Part shown: piece after piece, positions 49,601 to 58,524 of the stretch
How the letters are laid out: each line of letters opens with the position of its first letter
How positions within the stretch are numbered: the stretch's first letter is position 1
Assembly: GCA_947588825.1 (NCBI GenBank)
Contig: CANPZU010000011.1
Location: 1 to 63,632, forward strand
DNA length: 63,632 nucleotides
DNA from: an uncultured Clostridia bacterium
Lineage (GTDB): Bacteria > Bacillota > Clostridia > Oscillospirales > CAG-272
Direction: 5' to 3'
The notes under the pieces: model-generated
What the model was told of the DNA's origin: nothing
The model's input: only the letters and a program-made list of their open reading frames with translations
The model's database searches: none
Translations under genes and position numbers: made by a program

Positions 49601-50201
49601 CGTCGAAGAATATAAAGAGGTCAGCACGCGCTATGAGTTTTTAAAAAATCAAATAAGCGACCTTACAAAATCAAGGCGGGAATTTTCGGATATAATCGGA
49701 AAACTTGAAAATGAGATGCGTGAAAAGTTCTCCGAGACATTTGAAATGATCAACAAAAATTTTAAAGCGGTATTTGCCGAACTGTTCGGCGGAGGAAACG
49801 CCAACCTTTATCTGTCCGACCCCGACAACGTTCTGCTCAGCGGCATAGAAATCGAAGTAGCGCCTCCGGGAAAGATAATTAAAAACCTAAAACTGCTTTC
49901 GGGCGGCGAGCAGGTCTTTGTGGCTATCGCCATATTCTTTGCGATCCTCAAGGTCAACCCTTCCCCTTTCTGCCTGCTTGACGAGATTGAATCCGCCCTT
50001 GACGAGGTCAATGTCGACCGCTTTGCCGAATATGCCAAGCAATATTCAAAAAACACACAGTTCATCATAATCACGCACAGGCGCGGTTCAATGGAAGTCG
50101 CGGACACTCTTTACGGTATCACAATGCAGGAAAAAGGAATATCAAAGGTCCTCAGCGTAAACATGAATGAAATTGAACAGAAGACAGGAGTGAAATTATG
50201 A
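46611..50201 (+). CDS. smc: Chromosome segregation protein SMC
   Basis: 1196 residues. The N-terminal ATPase half has Walker A GPNGSGKSN near residue 33, and long coiled coils run from about 170-500 and 680-1030. A hinge lies between about 510 and 670 (GGSYTGGSV at its end). The C-terminal half has the signature LLSGGEQ near 1095 and Walker B CLLDEIESALDE. It compacts and segregates chromosomes with ScpA and ScpB, which are not here. The signature carries Gln where many SMCs have Arg (LSGGER). The stop overlaps ftsY by four bases. Confidence 0.96.
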   Translation: MRLKSLEMHGFKSFPDRTKINFTSGVTVIVGPNGSGKSNISDAIRWVLGELSSKNVRGNKMEDVIFGGTEKRSSMGYAEVSLTIDNSGANRINIDYDEVTITRRLYRSGDSEYLINNKLSRLRDIHDMFFNTGIGKTGYSIIGQGKIAEIISQKSEERRIIFEEAAGISKYRIQKQDAERRLNETDENLIRLGDILSEIEGRVGPLEKEASKAKIYLDLYEKKKAIEIALVLYDIAKVNQNRDIIEKDYIVAKQELDMTEEAISGLDSRIERLCALQVEKKIRYDAETRRYSRLNEDKHKSMSELALAENELRHLDDAKTRIRLSIDREKELLISKNAEKENITAALKENREELEKLTNKLDCTEKKLDKERQTIASLSDSLDILNNEKSDLSEKYNELRVSLLSEDASKSTFAQRRDEIYSAIELSKESLDSLEKKRKASNETLADYLSRTDKANQSLKKTQSEIKKREDEREAKERGHSSLLSEIAAKEQRALTLRRMEEHFEGYQKSVKFVADSALSGKLRGICGPVSKLVSVGARFILAIETALGANIQNIVVEDEDAAKDAISLLKCENAGRATFYPLTSIKASRIAIDLARLKECKGFQGIASDLISYDPKYTQVMLYLLGRTAVFDNLDNASEAAKSFKYSFRAVTLDGQLINAGGSYTGGSVKHDSGILSRSAEIESIINDKRSLEEQAEKLHSEILELDGFLHGLRKEEQDAASDISLLSSLVKAEETSLSIIEKSRSEENEKLTSLENSLSRMSFENKEKQNKISQMNARSQELETDIKECESKIQALVCDLEAAQKRRDDLISDKNASYLACSLKKRDIENLISREEETNVALVSVSNEIERLDRSVLEISDKENELSKRRTELCKMIDESESLLESIEKANKSLNDENIELEKDINDLRAASREKTDKKIEYFANCNSLAMRLEKMNADKDKLAEKLFEEYELTYADALGLCLESISEENRSKKGSELAKYKSKLKELGPVNVNAVEEYKEVSTRYEFLKNQISDLTKSRREFSDIIGKLENEMREKFSETFEMINKNFKAVFAELFGGGNANLYLSDPDNVLLSGIEIEVAPPGKIIKNLKLLSGGEQVFVAIAIFFAILKVNPSPFCLLDEIESALDEVNVDRFAEYAKQYSKNTQFIIITHRRGSMEVADTLYGITMQEKGISKVLSVNMNEIEQKTGVKL

Positions 50202-51100
50202 TTGGTTTTTTCGAAAAATTAAAACAAGGATTATCTAAGTCTAAAAACTCGTTTTTCTCAGGCATCACCTCTATTTTCAGAAGAGGGGTGGACGAGGACA
50301 CTCTCGAGGAGCTCGAAGAAATATTGATCAGCGCCGACGTCGGGTACGGTTCGACCGAGGCAATAATTGAAAAGCTTCGTGAAAAGGCAAAGGAGGAAAA
50401 GATAAAGGACGGTGAAAGCGCCCTTGAAGCGCTCAAATCCATACTTCTTGAAATGATCGGAGAGGATATCCCGCTTAAAATCGATCCCGCCCCCGCCGTG
50501 ATTTTGGTAATCGGCGTAAACGGCGTGGGAAAAACCACTTCAATCGCTAAAATCGCAAACGTTCTGAAAGAACAAAACAAATCAATCATCCTTGCCGCCG
50601 CGGACACCTTCAGAGCGGGAGCGATCGAGCAGCTTCAGGTTTGGGCGGACCGCGTCGGTGTTGAACTGATAAAACAGTCGGAGGGGAGCGACCCGGCTGC
50701 CGTCGTATTTGACGCCGTGAACGCCGCCAAAAAGAGAAACTCGGACGTTCTCATCGTCGATACGGCGGGACGTCTCCACAACAAGAAAAATCTTATGGCG
50801 GAGCTTGCCAAAATAAACAGAGTAATTGACCGCGAAATGCCCGGCGCCACCAAGGAAACACTGCTCGTACTTGATTCCGCAACAGGTCAAAACGCGGTAA
50901 ATCAGGCAAAAGAGTTTAAAAACGCCGCCGATATAACCGGACTTGTGCTCACAAAGCTTGACGGCACGGCAAAGGGAGGAATAGTTTTCTCGATCAAGCA
51001 AGAACTTGACATACCCGTAAAGTTTATCGGGGTCGGCGAACAGCTTGACGATTTGCGTCCTTTCGACGGCAAGCAGTTTGTCGCCGCGCTTTTTGACTGA
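50198..51100 (+). CDS. ftsY: Signal recognition particle receptor FtsY
   Basis: 300 residues comprising mainly the NG domain: the N domain to about residue 90, then GTPase motifs GVNGVGKTT (near 105), ADTFRAGA, DTAGR and TKLDG. The acidic A domain of E. coli FtsY is absent, as is usual in Firmicutes; a short amphipathic N-terminus may bind membrane. It receives ribosome-SRP complexes. Overlap with smc is a conserved arrangement. Confidence 0.96.
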   Translation: MIGFFEKLKQGLSKSKNSFFSGITSIFRRGVDEDTLEELEEILISADVGYGSTEAIIEKLREKAKEEKIKDGESALEALKSILLEMIGEDIPLKIDPAPAVILVIGVNGVGKTTSIAKIANVLKEQNKSIILAAADTFRAGAIEQLQVWADRVGVELIKQSEGSDPAAVVFDAVNAAKKRNSDVLIVDTAGRLHNKKNLMAELAKINRVIDREMPGATKETLLVLDSATGQNAVNQAKEFKNAADITGLVLTKLDGTAKGGIVFSIKQELDIPVKFIGVGEQLDDLRPFDGKQFVAALFD

Positions 51101-51117
51101 AAAAGGAGAAGGCACTT

Positions 51118-51729
51118 ATGTACAAATTCGTTCTCGCATCTCGAAACCGTCACAAAATATCGGAACTTGAAGCTATTCTCTCACTGCATTTGTCAGAAAA
51201 ATTTGAAATACTCTCGCTTGATGACATAGGCTTTACGGACGATATCGAAGAAAACGGTAACAGCTTTGAGGAAAACGCTCTTATCAAGGCAACGATTCCC
51301 GCAAAGCTCGGATATTTCGGTATTGCGGACGACAGCGGACTGTGCGTCGACGCTCTCGGCGGCGCGCCGGGCATATATTCGGCAAGATACGCCGGAAAAG
51401 CATGCAGCAACGAGGAAAACAACAAGAAACTCCTGCATGAGCTTGAAGGCGTCCCACAAGATCGCCGCGGAGCGGTATTTGTCTGCACTATCGCTATTGT
51501 CGCTCCGAATATGAAAAAAGCGGTCGCCGTCGGGGAGTGCCGGGGCTTTATAACAAGCGCTTTGCAAGGCAAGGAGGGCTTCGGATACGATCCGCTGTTC
51601 TTCTATCCCGAAAAAAATAAAACCTTTGCGGAGCTTTCCGCAAATGAAAAAAACGCCATAAGTCACAGAGCGCTCGCCGTAGAGGCATTTGCACGTCTCC
51701 TTCCCGATTTCATGAAGGGCTACAAATAA
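51118..51729 (+). CDS. rdgB: XTP/dITP diphosphatase (RdgB/HAM1 family)
   Basis: 203 residues. It begins with the nucleotide-binding block ASRNRHKISEL. Other family blocks are GIADDSGLCVDAL, PGIYSARYAG, GFGYDPLF and the ending SHRALAVEAF. It removes deaminated purine nucleotides (ITP, XTP) from the pool. It sits 17 bases after ftsY and is followed closely by yhbY. Confidence 0.95.
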   Translation: MYKFVLASRNRHKISELEAILSLHLSEKFEILSLDDIGFTDDIEENGNSFEENALIKATIPAKLGYFGIADDSGLCVDALGGAPGIYSARYAGKACSNEENNKKLLHELEGVPQDRRGAVFVCTIAIVAPNMKKAVAVGECRGFITSALQGKEGFGYDPLFFYPEKNKTFAELSANEKNAISHRALAVEAFARLLPDFMKGYK

Positions 51730-51747
51730 ACTGAAAGGTAAACAATA

Positions 51748-52044
51748 ATGACAAGCAAACAACGAGCATATCTTAAAAAAATCGCCTCATCCATCTCGCC
51801 GATTTTTCAGGTCGGCAAGAACGAGATATCTCAAAATATGATATCCCAGTTAAATAACGCTCTTGAGGCGCGTGAGCTTATAAAGCTTCATGTGCTTGAC
51901 AACAGCGAATATTCCGCAAGAGAAGCGGCCGATATCATATCAAATAAAACCGCTTCCGAGGTTGTATGCGTGATCGGAAACAAATTTGTCCTTTTTAAAC
52001 GCTCGGAAAAATCTCCTAAAATAAACATAGACGGTATTCGGTAA
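51748..52044 (+). CDS. yhbY: CRS1/YhbY (CRM) domain RNA-binding protein
   Basis: 98 residues matching the whole CRM fold: KQRAYLKKIASSISPIFQVG, then ALEARELIKLHVLDN, and VCVIGNKFVLFKRS. YhbY associates with pre-50S particles. In Firmicutes it lies between ribosome or GTPase genes and nadD, as here. Confidence 0.93.
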   Translation: MTSKQRAYLKKIASSISPIFQVGKNEISQNMISQLNNALEARELIKLHVLDNSEYSAREAADIISNKTASEVVCVIGNKFVLFKRSEKSPKINIDGIR

Positions 52045-52075
52045 ATAAAATATAATAAAATATTAAAATAGCAAT

Positions 52076-52699
52076 ATGAAAAAGATAGGCATATTCGGCG
52101 GAACCTTTTCTCCTCCGCATAACGGGCATTTGCAGGCGGCAAAAGCGTTTATCGACGAGCTTTCCCTTGATTGCCTCATTGTGGTCCCGACAAACATACC
52201 TCCTCACAAAAGTGTGAGCGACAATGACCCGATTGCAAGACTTGAAATGACTCGCCTTGCGTTTTGTGATTTCCCGAAAACAGAGGTATCCGATTACGAG
52301 GTCAAAACCGAGGGAAAAAGCTATACGGCAAACACCTTAAGCCATTTTTACAACTGTTACAGTGAACATAACAATAAGAATTTTTCGCTTTATTTTATGT
52401 GCGGAACCGATATGTTTTTGACGCTCAAGAGCTGGTATCGTCCCGATATCATTTGCTCGCTTGCAACAATCGTGCTGATGCGCCGGGAGGACGGCGGCAA
52501 GCAGCAGGAGCTGCTTAATGAGCAAAAACTCCTTTACGAACGCTTTTCCGCCTCGGTAGTGACGCTCAAACACCGCCCGCTCGAGCTTTCCTCAACCGAA
52601 GTGAGAAAATTTGTGAGCGAGAAAAAAGATATATCCTCTCTTGTTCCGAAAAAAGTCCGTGATTATATTTTATCTCACAGACTTTATGAAAAGGAGTGA
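52076..52699 (+). CDS. nadD: Nicotinate-nucleotide adenylyltransferase
   Basis: 207 residues. The nucleotidyltransferase motif GGTFSPPHNGHL is at the N-terminus and SSTEVRKF near the C-terminus. It converts nicotinate mononucleotide and ATP to deamido-NAD. The ribosome site is weak; translation may depend on coupling with yhbY. The next gene is yqeK, its usual neighbour and sometimes its fusion partner. Confidence 0.95.
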   Translation: MKKIGIFGGTFSPPHNGHLQAAKAFIDELSLDCLIVVPTNIPPHKSVSDNDPIARLEMTRLAFCDFPKTEVSDYEVKTEGKSYTANTLSHFYNCYSEHNNKNFSLYFMCGTDMFLTLKSWYRPDIICSLATIVLMRREDGGKQQELLNEQKLLYERFSASVVTLKHRPLELSSTEVRKFVSEKKDISSLVPKKVRDYILSHRLYEKE

Positions 52700-52708
52700 T
52701 CTTCCTAT

Positions 52709-53335
52709 ATGGAATATAATAGCCATGAATATTTAAAAGGCGAAGTAAAAAAGAAGCTCGACGATTTCAGAGCGGCTCATGTGCTTTCTGTGTACGAGGA
52801 GTGTAAAAAGCTTGCCGATATTTTTAAGCTTTCCGAAAGCGAAAAAGGCAGCCTTCTAAACGCCGTGCTACTTCACGACATAACAAAGCCGCTGAGTACG
52901 CGCGAGCATATAGAGCTTGCGCAGCGGCTTGGTATCACGCTTGAAAACGAGAACATCCTCTGCCCCAAAACTCTTCATGCGGTAACGGGGGCGGCATATG
53001 CAAAAAAGTATTACGCCGACTACGTAAACGACGAGTCTTATAAGGCTATTTTGTGTCACACCACCGGAAAGGTAAATATGTCGCTTTGCGAAAAGCTTCT
53101 TTATATTGCCGATTATATCGAACCTACAAGGAAATTCAATGACTGCATACAGGTAAGAGAGAGGTTTTATTCCTCTTTAGATCAGGGCACACCCGCTACT
53201 TTATGTCTTGACCGAACAATAGTGTATTCTCTTGATCTTACTATAAATCAGCTTATTGCAGAAGGAGCGCGTATACATCCCGACACGGTAAAAACAAGAA
53301 ATTTTCTCCTTGAGGGCCAAAGAGAGCAAAAGTAA
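52709..53335 (+). CDS. yqeK: HD-domain Ap4A hydrolase YqeK
   Basis: 208 residues. HD-domain metal ligands appear in HVLSVYEE, LLHDITKP and LCHTTGK, with IADYIEPTRKF towards the end. YqeK proteins cleave diadenosine tetraphosphate symmetrically to two ADP. AAGGAG lies 12 bases before the ATG. A promoter starts just after the gene, so it may end the long infC-to-yqeK run. Confidence 0.93.
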   Translation: MEYNSHEYLKGEVKKKLDDFRAAHVLSVYEECKKLADIFKLSESEKGSLLNAVLLHDITKPLSTREHIELAQRLGITLENENILCPKTLHAVTGAAYAKKYYADYVNDESYKAILCHTTGKVNMSLCEKLLYIADYIEPTRKFNDCIQVRERFYSSLDQGTPATLCLDRTIVYSLDLTINQLIAEGARIHPDTVKTRNFLLEGQREQK

Positions 53336-53347
53336 AGAAAGTCGGTA

Positions 53348-53376
53348 TTGATTATTTACTAAAAAAATGCTATAAT
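53348..53376 (+). promoter_or_regulatory. Promoter of rsfS-leuS
   Basis: TTGATT (53348-53353) and TATAAT (53371-53376) have a 17-base spacer. It lies about 100 bases before the rsfS ATG. Confidence 0.7.
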
Positions 53377-53476
53377 AATTTTTAAGAACAACTAAAACAT
53401 GCGACGGACAAAAACTAAGTGCCGCACCGCGCATTTGGAAAGGAAAGCTTAAATCAAGTTAAGCGCACGATTAAAA

Positions 53477-53872
53477 ATGGATGAACTTACAAATATCAAG
53501 GATTTGCATGGCGCCCCCGCCTATGACATTGCCGTAAATATTATAAAAATACTCGACGAGCGCAAGGCAAGAGGACTTAAGCTTCTGCATGTCGAGGGGC
53601 AGTCCACAATAACCGATTACCTTGTGCTTTGCACCGGAAATTCAAACACGCAGATAAAGGCTCTCGTCGGCGAGGTCGAATACAAGATGTCCCTGTGCGG
53701 TCAGGACGCTTTGAACATCGACGGTTACAACGAGGGCACATGGGTAGTCATCGATTACGGACCCGTTATGGTACATGTGTTTTCACGCGATTCGCGAGAA
53801 TTTTACAAGCTTGAAAAGCTTTACGGCCCGACAAGCGAGGTAGATATTTCAAACATTTTAACAGAAAACTGA
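53477..53872 (+). CDS. rsfS: Ribosome silencing factor RsfS
   Basis: 131 residues of the RsfS/Iojap family: DERKARGLKLLHVEGQSTITDYLVLCTGNS, then WVVIDYGPVMVHVFSRDSREFY and LEKLYG near the end. It binds L14 on the 50S subunit and blocks subunit joining under starvation. It follows yqeK as in many Firmicutes but has its own promoter here. The ATG lacks a strong ribosome site. Confidence 0.95.
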   Translation: MDELTNIKDLHGAPAYDIAVNIIKILDERKARGLKLLHVEGQSTITDYLVLCTGNSNTQIKALVGEVEYKMSLCGQDALNIDGYNEGTWVVIDYGPVMVHVFSRDSREFYKLEKLYGPTSEVDISNILTEN

Positions 53873-53898
53873 TCTTTTCGGAGGAAGAGTAAGAGTAT

Positions 53899-56301
53899 AT
53901 GAAATACGATTTCAGCAGTATTGAAAGCAAATGGCAAAAAAGATGGGCGCAGGCCGATATATTCTCGGCAAAGGACGATTTTTCAAAGCCCAAGTTTTAT
54001 GCGCTTATAGAGTTTCCGTACCCGAGCGGCGCCGGACTGCACGTCGGTCACATCAAGGCTTATTCGGGACTTGAGGTTGTTTCGAGAAAACGCCGTATGC
54101 AGGGATACAATGTTCTCTTTCCCATAGGCTTTGACGCTTTCGGTCTTCCCACGGAAAATACCGCGATAAAGACAGGAACTCACCCTAGAAAAGTAACCGA
54201 TGAAAATATCGCTAAATTCACCGATCAGCTTAAAAGAGTCGGCTTTTCTTTCGATTGGAACAGAGTGATCGATACAACGGATGAAAAATACTACAAGTGG
54301 ACTCAGTGGATATTCCTTGAAATGTTCAATCACGGACTTGTTTTTCGCGATACTGCGCTTGTTAACTACTGTCCGAGCTGCAAGGTCGTGCTGTCAAACG
54401 AAGATTCTCAGGGAGGAAAGTGCGACATCTGCCACAGCGACATAATTCAAAAGTCAAAAGATGTTTGGTATCTCAGAATCACCCAATACGCCGACAAGCT
54501 TCTCGAAGGTCTTGACAGGGTAGACTATTTGCCAAATATCAAAATGCAGCAGGAGAACTGGATCGGAAAGTCCACGGGCGCGTTTGTAAACTTTAAAATC
54601 AAAGAAGTAAACGAAACTCTGCGAATTTATACAACCCGCCCCGACACGCTTTTCGGAGTAACCTTCATGGTCATCGCTCCCGAGCATCCCATAATTGAAA
54701 AATATCAGGACAAAATAGCGAACATAAGCGAGCTAAACTCCTACCGGGAGGAGTGCTCAAAGAAGACTGAATTTGAGCGAACACAGCTTATAAAGGACAA
54801 AACAGGCGTCAAAATAGACGGACTTACGGCAATAAATCCCTTAAACAACAAGGAGATTCCCATCTATATATCCGACTATGTCATGATGGGTTACGGAACG
54901 GGCGCCATAATGGCGGTTCCCGCGCATGACCAGCGCGACTATGAGTTTGCAAAGAAATTCGGAATAGACATTATCGAAGTCATAAAGGGCGGGGATATAA
55001 GTGTCGAAGCGTACACCAAAGACGGAGAAATGGTAAACTCCGATTTCCTTAACGGATATACCAACAAAAAAGCGTCAATAGAACGGATGCTCGAATATCT
55101 CACAGAGAAAGGCATCGGAGAAAAGGGCGTTCAGTACAAGATGAAGGACTGGGCGTTCAACCGACAAAGATATTGGGGCGAGCCCATTCCTATTGTACAC
55201 TGTCCCAAATGCGGCATGGTTCCTCTGCCCTACTCAGAGCTTCCCCTAAAGCTGCCCGAGGTCAAAAACTACGAACCGGGCGAGGGGGGAGAAAGCCCGC
55301 TTGCCAAAATCGAATCATTTGTCAACTGCAAGTGCCCGAAATGCAAAGGGGATGCAAAACGTGAAACCGACACGATGCCCCAGTGGGCGGGATCTTCATG
55401 GTATTTTCTTCGCTATATAGACCCAAAAAACGATAACGCCTTCGCCGACCCCGAAAAACTCAAATACTGGCTCCCCGTCGACTGGTATAACGGCGGAATG
55501 GAGCATGTCACAAGGCACATGATCTATTCAAGATTTTGGCATAAATTCTTATACGATATCGGCGCCGTTCCCGTTGACGAGCCCTATGCCAAAAGGACGG
55601 CGCAGGGCATGATACTCGGCGCTAACGGAGTAAAAATGAGCAAATCGCTCGGAAATGTCGTCGACCCCAACGACGTCGTAAAGGAATATGGAGCGGATAC
55701 GCTGAGAACCTACATACTCTTTATGGGTGATTACGGTTCGGCGGCGCCCTGGTCCGAATCGAGCGTGAAAGGCTGCAAGCGTTTTCTTGAAAGGGTCGCG
55801 GATCTCACTGCCATCGCCAAGGGAAAAGGAACGACCCCCGCTCTTGAGAGCAGTTTCCATAAGACGATAAAAAAGGTGTCGGAGGATATAGAAGCCCTTA
55901 AATTCAATACCGCCATCGCCTCCATGATGACGCTGCTCAATGCCATATACGACAACTGTTCCCTGACCGTTGACGAGCTCGACACATTTATCACCCTGCT
56001 CTGCCCCTTTGCGCCTCACCTGACCGAGGAAATACATGAACAACTCGGCTACAAGGACTTTCTTTCACTTGCAAAATGGCCCGAATACGATGAGAGCAAG
56101 ACGGCGGACTCGATTGTTGAAGTTGCCGTTCAGGTTTGCGGAAAATTCAGAGGAACAATAAGCGTTTCTGCCGACAGCTCAAAAGAAGAACTGATAGCCG
56201 CAGCCAAAGAATGCGACAGGGTAAAGCCTTATATCACGGGCAAAACAATAATCAAAGAAATTTGCGTTCCCGGCAAGCTCGTCAACATTGTTGTTAAATA
56301 A
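53899..56301 (+). CDS. leuS: Leucyl-tRNA synthetase
   Basis: 800 residues, class I. The HIGH-type motif is LHVGH near residue 50, a zinc-type knuckle CPSC...CDIC near 160, the editing domain has TTRPDTLFG, and the KMSKS loop is GVKMSKSLGN near 575. An anticodon-binding domain and a C-terminal domain follow. No T-box leader is present in the 26 bases before it. GGAGGAAGAG precedes the ATG. Confidence 0.97.
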   Translation: MKYDFSSIESKWQKRWAQADIFSAKDDFSKPKFYALIEFPYPSGAGLHVGHIKAYSGLEVVSRKRRMQGYNVLFPIGFDAFGLPTENTAIKTGTHPRKVTDENIAKFTDQLKRVGFSFDWNRVIDTTDEKYYKWTQWIFLEMFNHGLVFRDTALVNYCPSCKVVLSNEDSQGGKCDICHSDIIQKSKDVWYLRITQYADKLLEGLDRVDYLPNIKMQQENWIGKSTGAFVNFKIKEVNETLRIYTTRPDTLFGVTFMVIAPEHPIIEKYQDKIANISELNSYREECSKKTEFERTQLIKDKTGVKIDGLTAINPLNNKEIPIYISDYVMMGYGTGAIMAVPAHDQRDYEFAKKFGIDIIEVIKGGDISVEAYTKDGEMVNSDFLNGYTNKKASIERMLEYLTEKGIGEKGVQYKMKDWAFNRQRYWGEPIPIVHCPKCGMVPLPYSELPLKLPEVKNYEPGEGGESPLAKIESFVNCKCPKCKGDAKRETDTMPQWAGSSWYFLRYIDPKNDNAFADPEKLKYWLPVDWYNGGMEHVTRHMIYSRFWHKFLYDIGAVPVDEPYAKRTAQGMILGANGVKMSKSLGNVVDPNDVVKEYGADTLRTYILFMGDYGSAAPWSESSVKGCKRFLERVADLTAIAKGKGTTPALESSFHKTIKKVSEDIEALKFNTAIASMMTLLNAIYDNCSLTVDELDTFITLLCPFAPHLTEEIHEQLGYKDFLSLAKWPEYDESKTADSIVEVAVQVCGKFRGTISVSADSSKEELIAAAKECDRVKPYITGKTIIKEICVPGKLVNIVVK

Positions 56302-56380
56302 GGTCGCTCGTAAGATGGCGCGCAGTCTCTTCTTTCGTGCGCAAAAAAATCAGATTTGTCAACAAATTTTAAAATATCTA

Positions 56381-56409
56381 TTGACAATCTCAACGATTTA
56401 TAGTATAAT
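56381..56409 (+). promoter_or_regulatory. Perfect consensus promoter of rpsU
   Basis: TTGACA (56381-56386) and TATAAT (56404-56409) have a 17-base spacer, implying strong transcription. Confidence 0.85.
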
Positions 56410-56459
56410 TGCAGAGTAAATTTATTCACTTGCGAGTGCGAGGGGAGGGAATGTGAACA

Positions 56460-56636
56460 ATGGCGGAAATCAGAGTTAAAGAAAACGAATCTCTTGACAG
56501 CGCTCTTCGCAGATTCAAGCGTTCTTGCCAGCGGTCGGGTATACTCACAGAGTATAAAAAGCGCGAACAGTATGACAAGCCCAGCGTTAAACGCAAAAAG
56601 AAGTCAGAGGCTGCAAGAAAGCGCAAATTCAAATAA
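56460..56636 (+). CDS. rpsU: 30S ribosomal protein S21
   Basis: 58 residues: [20 protein letters not shown], then [16 protein letters not shown] and a Lys/Arg-rich tail ending KRKFK, the normal S21 pattern. It helps mRNA base-pair with 16S rRNA. GGGGAGGG precedes the ATG. It is a single gene between its own promoter and terminator, and it is too short for a length-filtered ORF list. Confidence 0.96.
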   Translation: MAEIRVKENESLDSALRRFKRSCQRSGILTEYKKREQYDKPSVKRKKKSEAARKRKFK

Positions 56637-56657
56637 TTGATAATTCATGCCAAAATT

Positions 56658-56686
56658 AAGGGTGCGAACATTCGCATCCTTTTTTG
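56658..56686 (+). terminator. Terminator of rpsU
   Basis: The arms AAGGGTGCGA and TCGCATCCTT (56658-56667, 56672-56681) pair with one G-T, loop ACAT, followed by TTTTT. Confidence 0.85.
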
Positions 56687-56842
56687 TTTTTCGTTTACAA
56701 CAGCCCCATAACTATTAACTCCCAAAAGCGTAAATTCTTATTACTTTATAAATTCGTTAAAACGCACAAATTTTACTGTATAATTTGTCCCGTTATACAA
56801 TGTTCTATTGTGATAATGCACAAAAAATTGAAAATATAACAT

Positions 56843-56871
56843 TTGACAATTTATAAATGATGTGATATAAT
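56843..56871 (+). promoter_or_regulatory. Perfect consensus promoter of the solute-binding lipoprotein
   Basis: TTGACA (56843-56848) and TATAAT (56866-56871) have a 17-base spacer and an extended TG. The leader to the ATG is about 42 bases. Confidence 0.85.
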
Positions 56872-56920
56872 ATACAAGTAGAAACGCACCGACATATATT
56901 TTAAAAGGAGTAAACAAAAT

Positions 56921-58423
56921 ATGAAAAAACGAATATTAGCTCTTTTCCTGGCGCTTATTTGCCTGGCTGCCTCTGTGCTCATGTTTTCATCCTGTGCTAA
57001 TACCGATGAAGGTAAAAACGTTGATAACAATATCAACACAGAAAATCTTGATCACATTGCAAACCTTGACTTTGGAGGCGCCGACGTCAACTTTATAATC
57101 GCGGACGCCGACGGCGACGACTACCATTACAGGTCAATTTATATTAAAGAGGAAGATGCGGACGACACCCTCAACTCCAAAATTTATGAAAGAAACATCA
57201 AAGTTCAGACTCTTCTTAACGTCAATATTGTCGCCAACGACGACGCCCATAAAGACACAAGCCTAAAAGAGTGGTTCGGAGCGACTCTGCAGGCCTGCGA
57301 CCAGTCTTACGACGTTATAGCGGCACGTCAGTACGACGATATCCAGCTTGCTCTTGACGGCTGCATTCTTGACCTCAACACACTCGATCAGTACGGCGCC
57401 GATTATATCAAATGGGACAGAGAATACTGGGCAACCTCTTACATAGACTCTCTTTCCTTCGGCGACAAGACTTTTTGGCTCACCGGAGACCTTTGTCTGC
57501 GTTATACCGGCGGGTATTATGCAATATTTGTAAACTCTTCTATGTATGACGATATACTGCGCCCTACATACGGAGACATATATGATATAGTAAGAAGCGG
57601 CAACTGGACTCTTGATATGCTCACAGAGATGGTTCAGCAGTGCTACAAGGATGACGGAAACGACAAGTTGGATGTTGAGGACCAGCTCGGTCTTATGTAC
57701 CCAATCAACGACAACACCAACGGTCTTGCAATTTCTTCAGGCGTTATATTTACAAGATACGATGACGGTATCCCGAAAAACAATGTTAACGCCGGCAACA
57801 CCACTCTTATAAACTTCATGAACAAATTACGCACTCTTATAAACACGACCGGCGTTTATTTCTACCCCGACCCCTGCGACGTTAATCACTACATCGACGC
57901 ATTCACTCACTTCGCGGCAGGAAATGTATGCTTTGTGTCAGGACGACTCAACATGGCGGAGCTTTATCTGCGCGACATGGAAACCGACTACTACGTTATT
58001 CCCTGCCCTAAGTACGATACCCAGCAGGAAACGTATTATACTGCGGTTCATGACGGCATAAACATCTACGGTATCAACTACCATATCGAGGACGAAAGAA
58101 TCGCCTCGGCCGCAGCTACCCTTGAAGCTATGGCATATTACAGCTACAAGGATGTGCGTCCTGTATACTATGACAGCTTCTTAAAGTTCAAGTACACGCG
58201 CGATGATAATGCCGCTGAAATGATCGACCTTATGCATGACAGCGTTTACACTGACTTTGTGTATATTTGGCAGTTCTCTAAGGATATGAACGATCTTGGA
58301 TTCTTCCTGCGCAGGAATCTTGAAAACCCCAATATCACATCCGTTATAAAGAAAAGATCGGCTTCATGGGATCTCGGCTTAGAGCAAATACTTGCAAAAA
58401 TAGAAAGCTTTGACCAGGGCTAA
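56921..58423 (+). CDS. Extracellular solute-binding lipoprotein (orphan ABC receptor)
   Basis: A 500-residue lipoprotein: basic start, hydrophobic segment and lipobox FSSC with Cys25. The mature part is rich in Asp, Tyr and aromatic residues, including LTGDLCLRYTGGYYAIFVNSS and a VRSGNWTLDMLTEMV helix, typical of family 1 carbohydrate-binding ABC receptors. No permease or ATPase gene is nearby, and it has its own perfect promoter and a strong terminator. It may serve a transporter elsewhere or act as a sensor. The ligand is unknown. AAAGGAG precedes the ATG. Confidence 0.8.
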   Translation: MKKRILALFLALICLAASVLMFSSCANTDEGKNVDNNINTENLDHIANLDFGGADVNFIIADADGDDYHYRSIYIKEEDADDTLNSKIYERNIKVQTLLNVNIVANDDAHKDTSLKEWFGATLQACDQSYDVIAARQYDDIQLALDGCILDLNTLDQYGADYIKWDREYWATSYIDSLSFGDKTFWLTGDLCLRYTGGYYAIFVNSSMYDDILRPTYGDIYDIVRSGNWTLDMLTEMVQQCYKDDGNDKLDVEDQLGLMYPINDNTNGLAISSGVIFTRYDDGIPKNNVNAGNTTLINFMNKLRTLINTTGVYFYPDPCDVNHYIDAFTHFAAGNVCFVSGRLNMAELYLRDMETDYYVIPCPKYDTQQETYYTAVHDGINIYGINYHIEDERIASAAATLEAMAYYSYKDVRPVYYDSFLKFKYTRDDNAAEMIDLMHDSVYTDFVYIWQFSKDMNDLGFFLRRNLENPNITSVIKKRSASWDLGLEQILAKIESFDQG

Positions 58424-58453
58424 ATAACAATTAAATAACTAACGCATAACTTA

Positions 58454-58487
58454 TGGAGCCTTTGCGCATTTATTTGCGCAAAGGCTC
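58454..58487 (+). terminator. Strong hairpin after the solute-binding protein gene
   Basis: Fourteen-base perfect arms (58454-58467 and 58474-58487) with a 6-base loop. A T-rich tail (GTTTATTTTTG) begins about six bases later. Confidence 0.75.
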
Positions 58488-58524
58488 CGATCCGTTTATT
58501 TTTGTTAGATGTTAAGCAAAATCA

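Noticed and set aside
53873..53898. T-box leader upstream of leuS
   Set aside because: Only 26 bases separate rsfS from leuS, and no T-box sequence (TGGGTGGTACCGCG-type) is present anywhere upstream in the unit.
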